Shown here piece after piece: positions 30,201-38,045 of a stretch of DNA of 64,000 bases. The position numbers were made by a program, and so were the translations under genes. The stretch spans positions 2,336,501-2,400,500 of the forward strand of contig NZ_LR813084.1 of the NCBI RefSeq assembly GCF_903815225.1, read 5' to 3'. Within the stretch, counting starts at the first letter, position 1; the number at the start of each line of letters is the position of its first letter. The DNA comes from Delftia tsuruhatensis (GTDB taxonomy: Bacteria > Pseudomonadota > Gammaproteobacteria > Burkholderiales > Burkholderiaceae_C). Under the pieces are notes generated by a model. The model had not been told where the DNA came from. It did no database searches and saw only the letters and a program-made list of their open reading frames with translations.

Positions 30201-33200
30201 GATGCGCTGGGCAACAGGCTCAGCGAAACCGACGAGGAAGGCCGCACCACCAGCTACCAGTACGACGCCATGAACCGCGTGGTGCGCAAGAGCCTGCCTG
30301 CAGGCGCCATCGCCACCACCTATGACCTGCTGGGCAACAAGACCAGCGAAACCAATCTGCGCGGCGACAAGACCACCTATGCGTACGACGACGCCAACCG
30401 CCTGGTCCTGCGCACCGAACCCGCCACCCCGCCCAAGACCACCGGCTACGCCTATGACGGCGTGGGCAACATCACCACGCAGACCGATGCGCTGGGCCGC
30501 CAGACCACCCATACCTACAACGCGCTGAACCAGCGCACCGCCTCCAGGCTGCCGGACGGCTCCACCAGCACCACCACCTATGACGGCAACGGCAACAAGA
30601 CCAGCGAAACCGATGCGCTGGGCCGCGTCACCACCTATGTCCATGACGCGCTGAACCGTCTGCTCAGCCAGACCATCGCCGGGCAAAGCAAGCGCAGCAT
30701 GGCCTATGACGCGGGTGGCAACCTCGTCGGCCGCACGGATGCCAACGGCAACACCACCACCTTCGCCTACGACGCCCTCAACCGCATCGTCGCGGAAACC
30801 GATGCCCTGGGCCGCGTCACCCAGACCGACTACGACAAGGTCGGCAACAAGCTCCAGGTCACCAACCCCCTGCGCCAGGCGCAGAAATGGCAGTACAACG
30901 CGCGCAACTGGGTGGTGGCGCAGCAAGATGGCGAAGGCCACCAGATCCGCTACAGCCATGACAAGGTCGGCAACCGGAGGACCGAAACCTGGCCCAACGG
31001 CAACATCATCCGCTTCGAGTACGACGCCCTCAACCGGCTCACGCGCAGCGAAGACACCCTGGGCCTGCTCAGCGCCACCACCTATGACGCCGACGGCCAC
31101 ATCACCAGCCAGAGCGATGCACGCGGCAACGCCACCACCTTCACCTGGGATGCAGTGGGGCGGCAACTGAGCCGCAGCCAGCCCACGGCCGCGGGCAATG
31201 CCGTCACCACCACCGGCCATGACGCCGCCGGCAACATCGTCAGCGTGACCACGCCGGGCGGCAACGTCATCACCACCAAGTACGACAGCCGCGACCGCCC
31301 CATCGAGGTCAGCGACAGCCTGGGCCGCGTCAGCGCCACCACGTATGACGCCGTCGGCAACCCCCTGACCCAGACCGACGGCCGGGGCAGGGTGCTCACC
31401 CACCAGTACAACGACTTCAACCTGCGCACGGCCAGCAGCGACGGCCTGGGCCAGGTCAGCACGGTCGAGTACGACCTGCACGGCAACAAGACCCGCGAAA
31501 CCGACGCCAACGGCCACGCCACCAGCTACCAGTACGACGTGCTCAACCGCGTCGTCGGCACCACCCGAGCCGGCATACAGCTGCAAAAGACCGAATACGA
31601 CGAAGCCGGCCGCATCCAGTTCGAGACCGACGCGCGCGGCAACAAGGTCGGCTACGAGTACGACAAGCGCGGCCTGCTGGTCAAGACCAACCGCAGCCTG
31701 GGCGCCATAGACCTGCTCCAGCGCGACGCCATGGGCGACGTCACCCTGGCCACCGACCCCGAAGGCCGCACCACGACCACCGGCTACGACGCGCGTCGGC
31801 GCGCCATCAGCGTGGCCGATGGCCTGGGCCACACCACCAGCAGCAGCTACGACCTGGCGGGCAACCTCACCGAAACCAAGGCCCCCAACGGCGCCACCGT
31901 CCGCTATGGCTACGAGCAGGCCAACCGCCTGGCCTCCATCACCCAGGTACTGGACAGCGGTCAGGCCCAGGCCAGCAGGACCTACGACACCAGCGGCAAC
32001 CTGATCGAGCAAAGCGATCTCAACGGCCACCGCACCGCCTATGCCTATGACGCGCGCAACCGCCTGGTCCGCAAGACCCTGCCCGGCACCCCGGCCGGGG
32101 AAGCCCAGGAAACCAATGGCTACGACAACGCCGACGGCCTGACCGAACACACCGACGCCAACGGCAACCGCTTCGTCCACACCCTGGATGCCAGAGGGCG
32201 GCGCATCCAGACCGTGACCACGGCCAGCCAGGACAACGGCCCGGGCAGCGTGCTGCAAACCACCTTCGGCTACGACGCGGGCGGCAACCTCACCAGCACG
32301 GCCCAGACCGACGACAGCCAGGCCACGCGCACCGAAACCACCACCTACGACGCCTTCAACCGCCCCGTCAGGGTCACGGATGCCTGGGGCAACAGCCTCA
32401 CCCATGGCTACGATGCCCAGGGCAACCGTGTCAGCACCACCGCCGCCGTCGCCTCCGTCCCGGGCGGCAGCGCCACCACCATCGAGTACGACGCCCTGAA
32501 CCGGCGCACCAGCCAGGGCGGCGCGGGCGGCACCACCCGCATCAGCTACGACAAATCCGGCCGCGTCATCCAGTTGCTGCACCCTGACGGCAGCAGCACC
32601 CGCACCCGCTACGACAAGGCCGGGCGTGTCGCCGCAGAGACCAGCAGCACCCAGCCCACGGCGGGCGCCGGCAACACCCTCCTGGACACGGTCTACACCT
32701 ACGACGTCAACGGCAACCGCATCGGCAGCAGCAGAACGGAATCCCTCTCTGCCGCCCACCGCAGCGCCAGCCTCAGCGCCACCCTGCCTGGAGGCAAGAA
32801 CAGCGCCAGCCACAGCCGCACCCGTGTGGAAAGCTGGACCTACGACGCCCAGGACCGCCTGACCGGTCACACCACGCCCGAACGGCGCACCACCTGGCAA
32901 CTGGACGCCGGGGGCCGGCGCATCCAGCAGAACGTGGTGGCCACGGTGGGCGCCACGGGCCCGCCCGCAGGCGCCAACGCCCTGGAAACCAGTGCGGCCG
33001 AGCCCGTCGGCACGCTGACCTACACCTACGACAGCCGCGACCAGCTCACCCGGATCAGCGGTGCCACCAGCACCAGCTACACCTACGACGCCAACGGCAA
33101 CCGCCTCACGCAGACACATTCCCGGGGCGCAGGCACCACCACGACGCGCTACCACTGGAACGCCCAGGACCAGCTCGTCAGCGTGGCGCAGGACAGCGGC

Positions 33201-33905
33201 AGCGGCCCCGAGATCCTGGCGCGCTACCGCTACAACGCAGCCAACCTGCGCGCAGAAAAACTCCTCGGCAACGCAGGCCTGAGCGCGGCCACGCAAGGCA
33301 GCGCGGGGCATACAGCCCGCTGGCCTATGAACGCATCCAGTGGGATGGCCTGCACGCCAGGCGCAGCTTCGAGATCACGGGCACGGACAAGCGCCAGACC
33401 CTGCGCAGCGACACGGACGCAGCCGTCCAAAGCGGAAACACAGCCCCTGGCTGTTCAACCGCACGCAATACGCCAACGGCCTGGGCAGCGCCAGCAGCAC
33501 CACGCAGCTGCATGCCGACAGCAACGGCAACCTGGTGGCCACCGTCACCAGCGAGGGCGGTGCAGCCAAGGCGGACAGCCTGCTGCTGTACAGCGCCTAC
33601 GGAGCCATAGACAGCGAAGCCAGCGGCAACGCGGGCACTGCCATCCAAAGCAACGGCAACGGCTTCGGCAGCTACTACGCAGACCCGGAGACGGGCCTGC
33701 TGTACGCCAGGGCGCGCTACTACGACCCGGCCAGCGGGCAGTTCATCAGCCGGGACCCGGTGGAGGGGATGCGAGGCTGCCGATCACCTGGGGGGGCGTA
33801 TCAGTACGGGAGGTACAACCCGTATCGGTATGTGGATCCGAATGGAAAATTCAGTACACCGGGCAGCATGTGCAGTACTCCGGAGGAGTGTGCCGGCATT
33901 GGTGA
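24273..33905 (+). CDS. RHS polymorphic toxin body (transglutaminase-like, Big_1, YD repeats); frame lost near 33308
   Basis: The ATG at 24273 overlaps the previous stop (ATGA). Order of parts: Sec signal (1-42); helical region (~60-215); transglutaminase-like domain (~252-396) keeping the His (EHTWVAV) and Asp (LDATGKTW) but with Ala where the nucleophilic Cys is expected; a beta-rich conserved region (~480-850); a Big_1 invasin-like Ig domain (~859-957); further Ig-like modules; the region before the RHS barrel (~1470-1590); then about 1,400 residues of YD/RHS repeats, which form the hollow shell that encloses a toxin tip. After ~33308 the frame as read turns into low-complexity Arg/Gln/Pro sequence. 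The true continuation is in another frame and is given as the next entry. With four restored bases the full protein would be 3,716 residues, ending at 35419. Confidence 0.9.
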   Translation: MMSSASIRTHVRIPARLGHLLAAVVLAVLLVQKAPALAAQPAAPAPVTQADVISAIAAGRDASALLRSVDRSAGGGIATRNTTGKQLALALEALSDAVVTGDAARVRQAHERVLASAMLARDDSVELKDRLAGASLPATFEARRATVQAQIDQLLLKLSAAMQGLDGDARQKAQAMAALGEALATTRQARNDVPVLRAALLPVRPLGLAMRAPASAPAILPSYEAGRESAATPEDVADAPEAALGQEILAKAKELDYDYVRIYEYVRNGIRSEWYPASTKGALGTLRTGAGNAVDQASLLIALLRAAGAPARYVQGVAEIGVDSIASAAGLGDPGLVPGMLAKAGIAYTPVVQGGRVTMVRIEHTWVAVQVPYTNYRGIVLDATGKTWLPLDVFYKTLQPRPAGASLASLGLVLQDLATRYRAGVQATDFGSYLRERVDAALQSRSSSYDAAVEPAPIKPQALGLLPNTLAFAVVAATAESPALPDAVRSTARLRLFNDAAGTGQAGLDISLPVHELFNQRATINYIPAGLEDHRAILLAGGLDLAPLYLFQLRPELRLDGFQRSVGLAPLTGGSRVRFRLDIQTPADTQTVEQSFLVGAYHAIGVGQSGLARSPTPSARDGEYDAARLLDGIVQRYEAQWSAFEAGAAALSGAAIVHPAPSVTIVSNALNAYSVNGVPYTLEWKGVTIDAAARATEVIATDAAGARGLLAATGLAGSSLEHAVFQSQFGVESVSADKLMALARAANITVLTLTSPNAPELATLPVAQATRAELRSWLQAGHSVEIPVQGIAHGAWSGMAWIVSDPSTGASGYYLAGGIAGGATAQNPWTLQFLADALAGAHTDAANNDPSSGTSVELLNAGTDPDGIAGQALPGQALSVRVRDRDGRPVKGASVSFVAVRGGGRVSPATATTNALGVASATVTLGQSTSASPVYVQAKATDKHVTQAGLNIFDASVASAAGTLKPAQPLRALALPDVPATLKAKQIGKGDALPGHSTWESSYSIEVLDKFANPVANVRVTGTGLAATANCDPAVRPTPASVDGPHDTNTYGVATLSITPGPTNATVSPVQVTAGGLSTKVEVRVDASCSAWPRLIVLTWTYLDKDGRPSAATGIGKRFGKPFGVKVLQERASVSTDSSRRCVFGATRTFEPAAMVTASLQVSAGGRAVNLTQVGAGEWESHVVTGPGPAINELVWNLGGSYTLDAMGPGCKALPVDDRLEKASSGGAVFGVRASVGAITSVDTTDGVDPGRLYLSDAGLNAYPIQVPFRLEPEDYVAPAVQVRVFEDGQLVAVRPSDSRQKQGTAQIERGNRFDIVRTYEADAYIDDDIISEKVELPFRQRIVTSYDRVLRLMRDVDIANDRFCAQGSALNFILSQNARITLDATRLSDDDNPVPTGSPVRLVDGQAFAMGANSITLAPDALLPTRNGYAFTLTAVSDKDGSVEPNQGLVISKLMLNDALPVGNILIQGVNVKSGRITLSGMGLGVAARGPQLALRPSYSSGGSGSVGVLGVNWGHNFDASLSTTACGDILVNAGDGGFVRFLPQGDGTLVPARGYHGTLIANKGDRSYDFYSKDGTRYHFGFIGGKRQWALQSITDTNSNALTMTYDIGVDAPLLLVSNAHGQSLQFAYQTRAFVGSGAAVNVLQGVQGPEGMGLAFEYDAAGNLVKITRTDAPEATESYSYSDHTGPLGMSNLLLSHTNALGQTTQFKYHSGPVLRQFGNGRIPSFESTVIGVTAADGAITGFAYNARPEAPATEVTDARGKVTRYAFNKYGNPLTIAGPSGTTSMTWATDDVLMLDKTDANGVVTRYTYDANGNQTSEQVGAAGGAASATTSQTWLAQTVPPFIKNRRLSFTDRRGLTTTASYDARGNLTGEQMPDGSRISHSVAANGDRQSSTDARGNTTHMRYDARGMRSAVIDALGGTTTLRHDNRGRQVAVVDAEGRTSEMQYNTLDQLTQITLAAGTTDAGQRTQTWDALGNRLSETDEEGRTTSYQYDAMNRVVRKSLPAGAIATTYDLLGNKTSETNLRGDKTTYAYDDANRLVLRTEPATPPKTTGYAYDGVGNITTQTDALGRQTTHTYNALNQRTASRLPDGSTSTTTYDGNGNKTSETDALGRVTTYVHDALNRLLSQTIAGQSKRSMAYDAGGNLVGRTDANGNTTTFAYDALNRIVAETDALGRVTQTDYDKVGNKLQVTNPLRQAQKWQYNARNWVVAQQDGEGHQIRYSHDKVGNRRTETWPNGNIIRFEYDALNRLTRSEDTLGLLSATTYDADGHITSQSDARGNATTFTWDAVGRQLSRSQPTAAGNAVTTTGHDAAGNIVSVTTPGGNVITTKYDSRDRPIEVSDSLGRVSATTYDAVGNPLTQTDGRGRVLTHQYNDFNLRTASSDGLGQVSTVEYDLHGNKTRETDANGHATSYQYDVLNRVVGTTRAGIQLQKTEYDEAGRIQFETDARGNKVGYEYDKRGLLVKTNRSLGAIDLLQRDAMGDVTLATDPEGRTTTTGYDARRRAISVADGLGHTTSSSYDLAGNLTETKAPNGATVRYGYEQANRLASITQVLDSGQAQASRTYDTSGNLIEQSDLNGHRTAYAYDARNRLVRKTLPGTPAGEAQETNGYDNADGLTEHTDANGNRFVHTLDARGRRIQTVTTASQDNGPGSVLQTTFGYDAGGNLTSTAQTDDSQATRTETTTYDAFNRPVRVTDAWGNSLTHGYDAQGNRVSTTAAVASVPGGSATTIEYDALNRRTSQGGAGGTTRISYDKSGRVIQLLHPDGSSTRTRYDKAGRVAAETSSTQPTAGAGNTLLDTVYTYDVNGNRIGSSRTESLSAAHRSASLSATLPGGKNSASHSRTRVESWTYDAQDRLTGHTTPERRTTWQLDAGGRRIQQNVVATVGATGPPAGANALETSAAEPVGTLTYTYDSRDQLTRISGATSTSYTYDANGNRLTQTHSRGAGTTTTRYHWNAQDQLVSVAQDSGSGPEILARYRYNAANLRAEKLLGNAGLSAATQGSAGHTARWPMNASSGMACTPGAASRSRARTSARPCAATRTQPSKAETQPLAVQPHAIRQRPGQRQQHHAAACRQQRQPGGHRHQRGRCSQGGQPAAVQRLRSHRQRSQRQRGHCHPKQRQRLRQLLRRPGDGPAVRQGALLRPGQRAVHQPGPGGGDARLPITWGGVSVREVQPVSVCGSEWKIQYTGQHVQYSGGVCRHW
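33056..33484 (+). repeat. RHS core direct repeat, copy A
   Basis: This 429-bp segment at the end of the YD repeats is nearly identical to 39437-39867. Differences I see are two substitution spots (near 33118 and 33346) and one base less in each of an A run and a G run. Copy A is the resident copy within the RHS gene. It encodes the last YD repeats through the NTAP segment just before the core. Confidence 0.95.
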
Positions 33906-35419
33906 CGTCGCCATCGGGATAGGACGCTCTTTGTGGAAGGGGTCAAAGATGCAGCAGGGCTGGCATGGGCCTTGGCCCAAAGCTCAGCCGACGCTGAATT
34001 GGCAGTGTACGGGGATAGCGACGCTCAAAAGAGGCTGGATAGAAGTGCTGAAGTACTGAATCAGGTCGTTCGTAATATACCGAACCTGCCTTCGCAAGCC
34101 TTGCAGCAGCAAAAGGTTGTATCGGCACAAATAGAACAGCTGAGAAAAAATGGAGAGGACCATGCCGCTAATCAATTGACGGCAGAGAATGCCGCTGATA
34201 TTGCACAGTGGGGCGTAGCGGGCTATGGAGTGGGTAAATCTGCCATAGGACTGGTCAACAGACGAAGAATCGCGGCGGCTGTAGGGAATACGGTTTCGAG
34301 AGTGGTAGAGGCGAAAACACCAAGCGCGGTTTTCGTGCCGGTAGTGCCTCAAGTGAGCGACGTAACGCCCATTTTGGTAGCCGAAGGGTCGGGGCTCCGA
34401 GCCGCAGGAAAAGGGCAGTCGGCCACCGGAACAGCGAAGGCTGCGGCAAGGGAAGGACCCTGCTGCTTTGCACCGGGCACCTTGGTCTCCACAGAGGAGG
34501 GAGATCGCCCTATCGAATCCATCCAGGTAGGCGACCGTGTCTGGACGCGCATGGAGGACGGTTCGGGCGAAGCCTTTCTGGCGCCCGTAACGGCCACGCA
34601 TATCCGTGATGACCGTCCGATCCTGCGTCTGACAGTAGAGCTTGCTCTGCCGGGCGAGGAGGCCGCACAGCCTCGCACGGAAGATCTTCTGGTCACTCCG
34701 GGCCATCCCTTCCATGTTCCAGGACGCGGCTTCGTGAGCGTGGAAGAACTGCAGGTTGGGGATGAACTGGTATCCCTCGACACGCAAACCCGCTTGCGCA
34801 TGCGTGCGCTGCGTCTGGAGTCGCCTCAGGGGACGACATACAACCTGACGGTTGAGACGGGGCACACGTTCTTCGTGGGAGGGCTGGGGACCTGGGTGCA
34901 CAACGTGGGGCCATGCAATACTTGTGCAGATGGGGTCTGTGTCAGCTCTGCTGCTGAATTTTCTGACAAGGTAGCCGATACTTCGGCATTGGCCAAAAGG
35001 TTATGGATATTCGATCTGGATTGCCGTCAGGATTGCGTCGTAGCGGCAATGTGGCTGTCGCAGAGATAGATATTCCAGGAGTTTCTGGTGAAATGGCCGC
35101 CCATAGTCAGGTCTCTGTGACGGGTAAAGGGCTTGTTGGATCCGGTAGTGGTAATTTTATGGCGCAGCTTGTTCCAAATAAAGCCGGAAATATGGTCTAT
35201 CGTGGGATAGATACAGAATATAAAATTATGGATAATATCGCTGATCAATTGGGTAGTAATTTTTCTGCAAAAGGTGTTGTAAATATTTTCACGGAAAAAC
35301 CGGCATGTGCCAGCTGCTTAGGTGTGGCTGAACAATTTAAAGAAAAATACCCCAATGTCATGGTTAATATTTATGACAATGGAGGCGTTATGCTTCGTCC
35401 ACCAAGCGGGAGTAAATAA
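33309..35419 (+). pseudogene. frameshifted RHS core, HINT domain and deaminase toxin tip
   Basis: This is the continuation of the RHS protein in shifting frames; each shift is a missing base in a short run (near 33308 G, 33443 C, 33940 A/G, 34995 A). The core motif GLLYARARYYDPASGQFISR leads to an Asp-Pro at 33754 and a second one (VDPNG) at 33835, the aspartate pair used for self-cleavage in RHS proteins. A HINT domain runs from Cys 34461/34464 (CCFAPGTLVS) to a final VHN near 34904, a second autoproteolytic release point. The tip (34970-35419) resembles BURPS668_1122-type nucleic-acid deaminases: NVAVAEIDIPG, AAHSQV, DTEYKIMDNIADQLG and the zinc-binding PACASC. The stop TAA overlaps the immunity ATG. 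It would deaminate bases in competitor cells; substrate base unknown. Confidence 0.75.
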
Positions 35420-35682
35420 TGACAGAGTGTTTGAATTATGGTGCGAAAGAAAGATTAAGTTACGGAGAAATGCGAAATTATTTTTTAAGTTGCTATTACG
35501 AGTATTGTAGGCTGAAGCTTCGTGATTGCAATGAATGGGTTGCTGGAGAGTCCGAGGCGGGTTATGCTTATGGCGAGTTTGAGAATTCTTTTGAAATTCC
35601 AATTGAGAAATTGATGCTGGAGGTGTTGGCTCTTATTATGCTGGCTGGTAGATCTTCGGAAGAAATTAAAATTTTCATTTAA
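35419..35682 (+). CDS. probable immunity protein for the deaminase tip (C-terminus frameshifted)
   Basis: The ATG overlaps the toxin's TAA by one base (TAATG), the usual layout of a polymorphic toxin and its immunity gene. As read it gives 87 residues, acidic and helical, with the segment LMLEVLALIMLAGRSSEEIK. One extra A in the A run near 35670 would join it to a frame that continues to a TGA at 35793-35795, adding about 38 residues that include LQELPADEKDELVTDLKILG, a plausible native C-terminus. The gene is visibly AT-rich compared with the RHS body, as are many immunity genes. I cannot name the Imm family with confidence; the role is inferred from position. Confidence 0.65.
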   Translation: MTECLNYGAKERLSYGEMRNYFLSCYYEYCRLKLRDCNEWVAGESEAGYAYGEFENSFEIPIEKLMLEVLALIMLAGRSSEEIKIFI

Positions 35683-35921
35683 ACTCTATAGCTAATATTC
35701 TGAAGAGTATGGATCTTGCATCTGTCCTTCAAGAATTGCCGGCCGATGAAAAGGATGAGCTGGTGACTGATCTTAAGATTCTTGGTTTATTTTGATCTAT
35801 ATATACTATGGTGCTGGTGTTTTTTAAGATTTTGGATTAAGTGTATTTGCTGAATTGCCAATTCGATTTGTATAGAAAAGATGTGTTGTTGTATGAATTG
35901 ATTTCTTCTAATTGATGGAGG

Positions 35922-35950
35922 TGACCTGCGCCCTCATAGCCGTACCAGTT
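35922..35950. repeat. IS left terminal inverted repeat
   Basis: Begins TGACCTGCGCCC and pairs imperfectly with the right end at 37137-37165. The outer eight bases are identical when read inward; the inner part needs small gaps to align. Confidence 0.6.
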
Positions 35951-35980
35951 GAATGGAAGTGAGGTCCGCCAACCTGGAGA

Positions 35981-36256
35981 ATGACGGACATGAGGACGAG
36001 TCGATTTACCGAACAGCAGATCATTGGGTTCTTGAAGCAGGCCGAGTCTGGCCTGGCGGTCAAGGAGGTCTGCCGCCAAGGCGGATTCAGCGAACCCACG
36101 TTCTACAAGTGGCGTGCCAAGTACGGCGGCATGGAAGCCGACGAGGCCCGGCGCCTGAAGGACCTTGAAGTCGAGAACGCCCGGCTCAAGAAACTGCTGG
36201 CCGAAGCGCACCTGGACCTGGAGGCGCTCAAGGTCGGGTTCGGGGTAAAGCGCTAG
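35981..36256 (+). CDS. IS3-family transposase OrfA
   Basis: A 91-residue DNA-binding subunit. The N-terminal helix-turn-helix contains RFTEQQIIGFLKQAE and GFSEPTFYKWRAKYGG, followed by a leucine-zipper-like helix (ENARLKKLLAEAHLDLEALK), the classic OrfA layout of the IS407 group. The OrfB frame is open just upstream of OrfA's stop, around 36244, so a -1 ribosomal frameshift in the GGGGTAAAG stretch could make the OrfAB fusion transposase. No damage is seen. Confidence 0.93.
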   Translation: MTDMRTSRFTEQQIIGFLKQAESGLAVKEVCRQGGFSEPTFYKWRAKYGGMEADEARRLKDLEVENARLKKLLAEAHLDLEALKVGFGVKR

Positions 36257-36288
36257 CCCCGCAAGACAAACGCAAAGCCATCGCGAAG

Positions 36289-37140
36289 ATGCTGGAACAC
36301 ACCCAGATCTCTGAGCGGCAGGCTTGTCGTCTTGTGGGGCTGTCCCGAGATGCCTGGCGGCATCCACCGCAACCCGATGTAGACACAGTGCGCCTGGCTG
36401 AACGCATCCAGGCTGTCGCCATGGAGCGGTGGCGCTTTGGGTATCGCCGCGTGCACGACATGCTGCAGGGCGAGTTTCCTGGCATCAACCACAAGAAGGT
36501 GCTTCGCCTTTACCGCGAGCAAGGCTTGGCCCTGCGCAAGCGCAACAAGGGCAAGAAGTACCGTGGCGAGCGCACACCGCTGGTGGCTGCGACACGGATC
36601 AATCAAACATGGAGCCTGGACTTTGTCAGTGATTCATTGAGCAACGGCAGGCGCATCAAGTGCGTGACCATTGCCGATGACTTCAGCCACGAGTGCGTGG
36701 ACATCGCGGTAGATTTGTCGATGCCCGGCACATACGTCACCAGAATCCTTGAGCGAGCTGCCCGCTTCAGGGGCTACCCAGAGGCCATCAGGACGGACAA
36801 CGGGCCAGAATTCACCTGCTGGACCTTCATGGCGTGGATGCAGGCACGAGGCGTTCAGCACATCCTGATTCAACCGGGCAAGCCAACTCAGAACGTCTAC
36901 ATCGAAAGCTTCAACGGCAAATTCCGGGATGAATGCCTCAACGAGAAGTGGTTCGAGTCATTGGCTCAAGCGCGAGAGGCCATCGCCATCTTGCGTCAGG
37001 ATTACAACGAGGTTCGACCACATGGGAGCATTGGACGGATCCCACCAGCCGCGTTTGCAGCCAAACACCGAGCCCAAACCTATCAAACCACCGACGCAGG
37101 AACAGTTAACCTGCCAACCCTTGGACCTTTCTACGAATGA
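36289..37140 (+). CDS. IS3-family transposase OrfB (DDE integrase)
   Basis: A 283-residue catalytic part from the ATG at 36289. The HTH_21-like segment RRVHDMLQGEFPGINHKKV precedes an rve integrase fold. The catalytic triad is visible as D in WSLDFVSD, D in RTDNGPEF and E in YIESFNGKFRDECLN with the following basic residue. The C-terminal DYNEVRPHGSIG motif is typical of the family. In the OrfAB fusion the frame would enter from about 36244 (KALAPQDKRK). The gene looks functional. Confidence 0.95.
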   Translation: MLEHTQISERQACRLVGLSRDAWRHPPQPDVDTVRLAERIQAVAMERWRFGYRRVHDMLQGEFPGINHKKVLRLYREQGLALRKRNKGKKYRGERTPLVAATRINQTWSLDFVSDSLSNGRRIKCVTIADDFSHECVDIAVDLSMPGTYVTRILERAARFRGYPEAIRTDNGPEFTCWTFMAWMQARGVQHILIQPGKPTQNVYIESFNGKFRDECLNEKWFESLAQAREAIAILRQDYNEVRPHGSIGRIPPAAFAAKHRAQTYQTTDAGTVNLPTLGPFYE

Positions 37141-37165
37141 TTGGTAAGGCGGCAGGGGCAGGTCA
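37137..37165. repeat. IS right terminal inverted repeat
   Basis: Read on the minus strand it begins TGACCTGCCCCTGCCGCC and matches the left end. It overlaps the last codons of the transposase gene, which is normal for this group. Confidence 0.6.
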
Positions 37166-37166
37166 G

Positions 37167-38032
37167 CTGCGCGGCAACTATGCGAGTGAAATAGGGCTGG
37201 CCATTGCCGCCTTGCCGCAAGCGGCGCGGAGTGCGGTGAGTACGGCGGAAAAGAGCTTGGCCATGGTTGGCAGCGAGACGGCCAAGCAGAGGGTGGTGGC
37301 CAGGGCGCTGGCGCAGGAGTTGCAGGCGGCAGAGCCGGTGTTGGCGGCGAAGGCGCCCGAGGCACCGCAAGTTCACACCGTCGATGTGCCAAAGGGCATG
37401 ACGCGCTGGCTGTTGGACGATGGGGATAAGCTTGAAACAGCGGGAAAGAGGCAGCCGGATAGTAAGACTGCACCACCTGTTGATGGGGCGACGGGAGAGA
37501 GTAGTGGTGGATTATTCGATAAAATTTCGAATGAAACTGCTGCTCTTAGATCCATTGCATCTAATAATACTAGCGATGCCTCAAAAATATTACATCAGAG
37601 AATTAACCTAAAGGGTGCAGTTTTGAATGAATATTCGCGACTAAAACAGGGATTGAGTAATGGAGAAATAAGAAATGAAATTGGGCCTGTTTTGGCAGGC
37701 GTGATGGACGCGCGGACTGGAAATGTATATTTTGGAACTAATAAACGTGGTGGTGAACTTCCAAGTAACTTTGTCCCAGAAATTGCTGAGCGTATGCCAG
37801 AAGCAATGGCGAATCCTTATTTCAAAACGCATGGGGCGGGGAGTCATGCGGAAATTCATGCACTAAATGATGCTTTTCATGCGCGACCATCTGCTGTCAT
37901 GTCTGATTTTCACTTGTACACAATAAATTCCGGACAAAAGAAGGGTGGTGTAAAAAAAAATGGGGCATGCCTGTGCCAAGATGTCCGCATTGTGAGATTC
38001 TGACGAACGGTGTTGGCTACTTCCTTCTGTAA
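37167..38032 (+). pseudogene. displaced RHS C-terminal tip with YwqJ-like deaminase domain
   Basis: Directly after the IS right end the frame continues with RHS-linker-like sequence (Ala-rich, no YD repeat), then an AT-rich toxin domain from ~37510. It has the segments GVMDARTGNVYFGTNKRGG and GSHAEIHALNDAF, where HAE supplies zinc ligand and catalytic Glu, and, after one base is restored in the A9 run near 37957, PVPRCPHCEILTNGV with the CxxC zinc ligands. These are the features of the YwqJ-like deaminase family. The stop is then TAA at 38030-38032. It has no start codon or RHS body of its own, so it is an orphan tip cut off by the IS. A YwqK-like gene follows, as in Bacillus subtilis ywqJ-ywqK. 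Confidence 0.7.
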
Positions 38033-38045
38033 TGAGATATGAGAA

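Larger units (their letters stand above)
35922..37165 (+). mobile_element. IS3-family insertion sequence (IS407-group type)
   Basis: A ~1.24 kb element with two transposase frames. The proposed ends are imperfect inverted repeats, both reading TGACCTGC inward, then GCCCTCATAGCC on the left and CCCCTGCCGCC on the right. No matching 4-bp direct repeat is visible (GAGG left, GCTG right), so the element may have taken part in a rearrangement after insertion. It separates the first immunity gene from a second toxin tip. Both frames are intact, unlike the neighbouring genes. Confidence 0.8.

Noticed and set aside
24282..33311. A 3,009-residue open frame on the minus strand across the RHS gene
   Set aside because: It is the antisense shadow of YD repeats with strong third-position GC; composition is Gly/Ala/His/Gln-rich with no domain or ribosome binding site.
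33300..33460. Programmed ribosomal frameshifting in the RHS gene
   Set aside because: Four separate shifts occur at ordinary short runs with no slippery heptamer or stimulator, and unrelated neighbours show the same kind of breaks.
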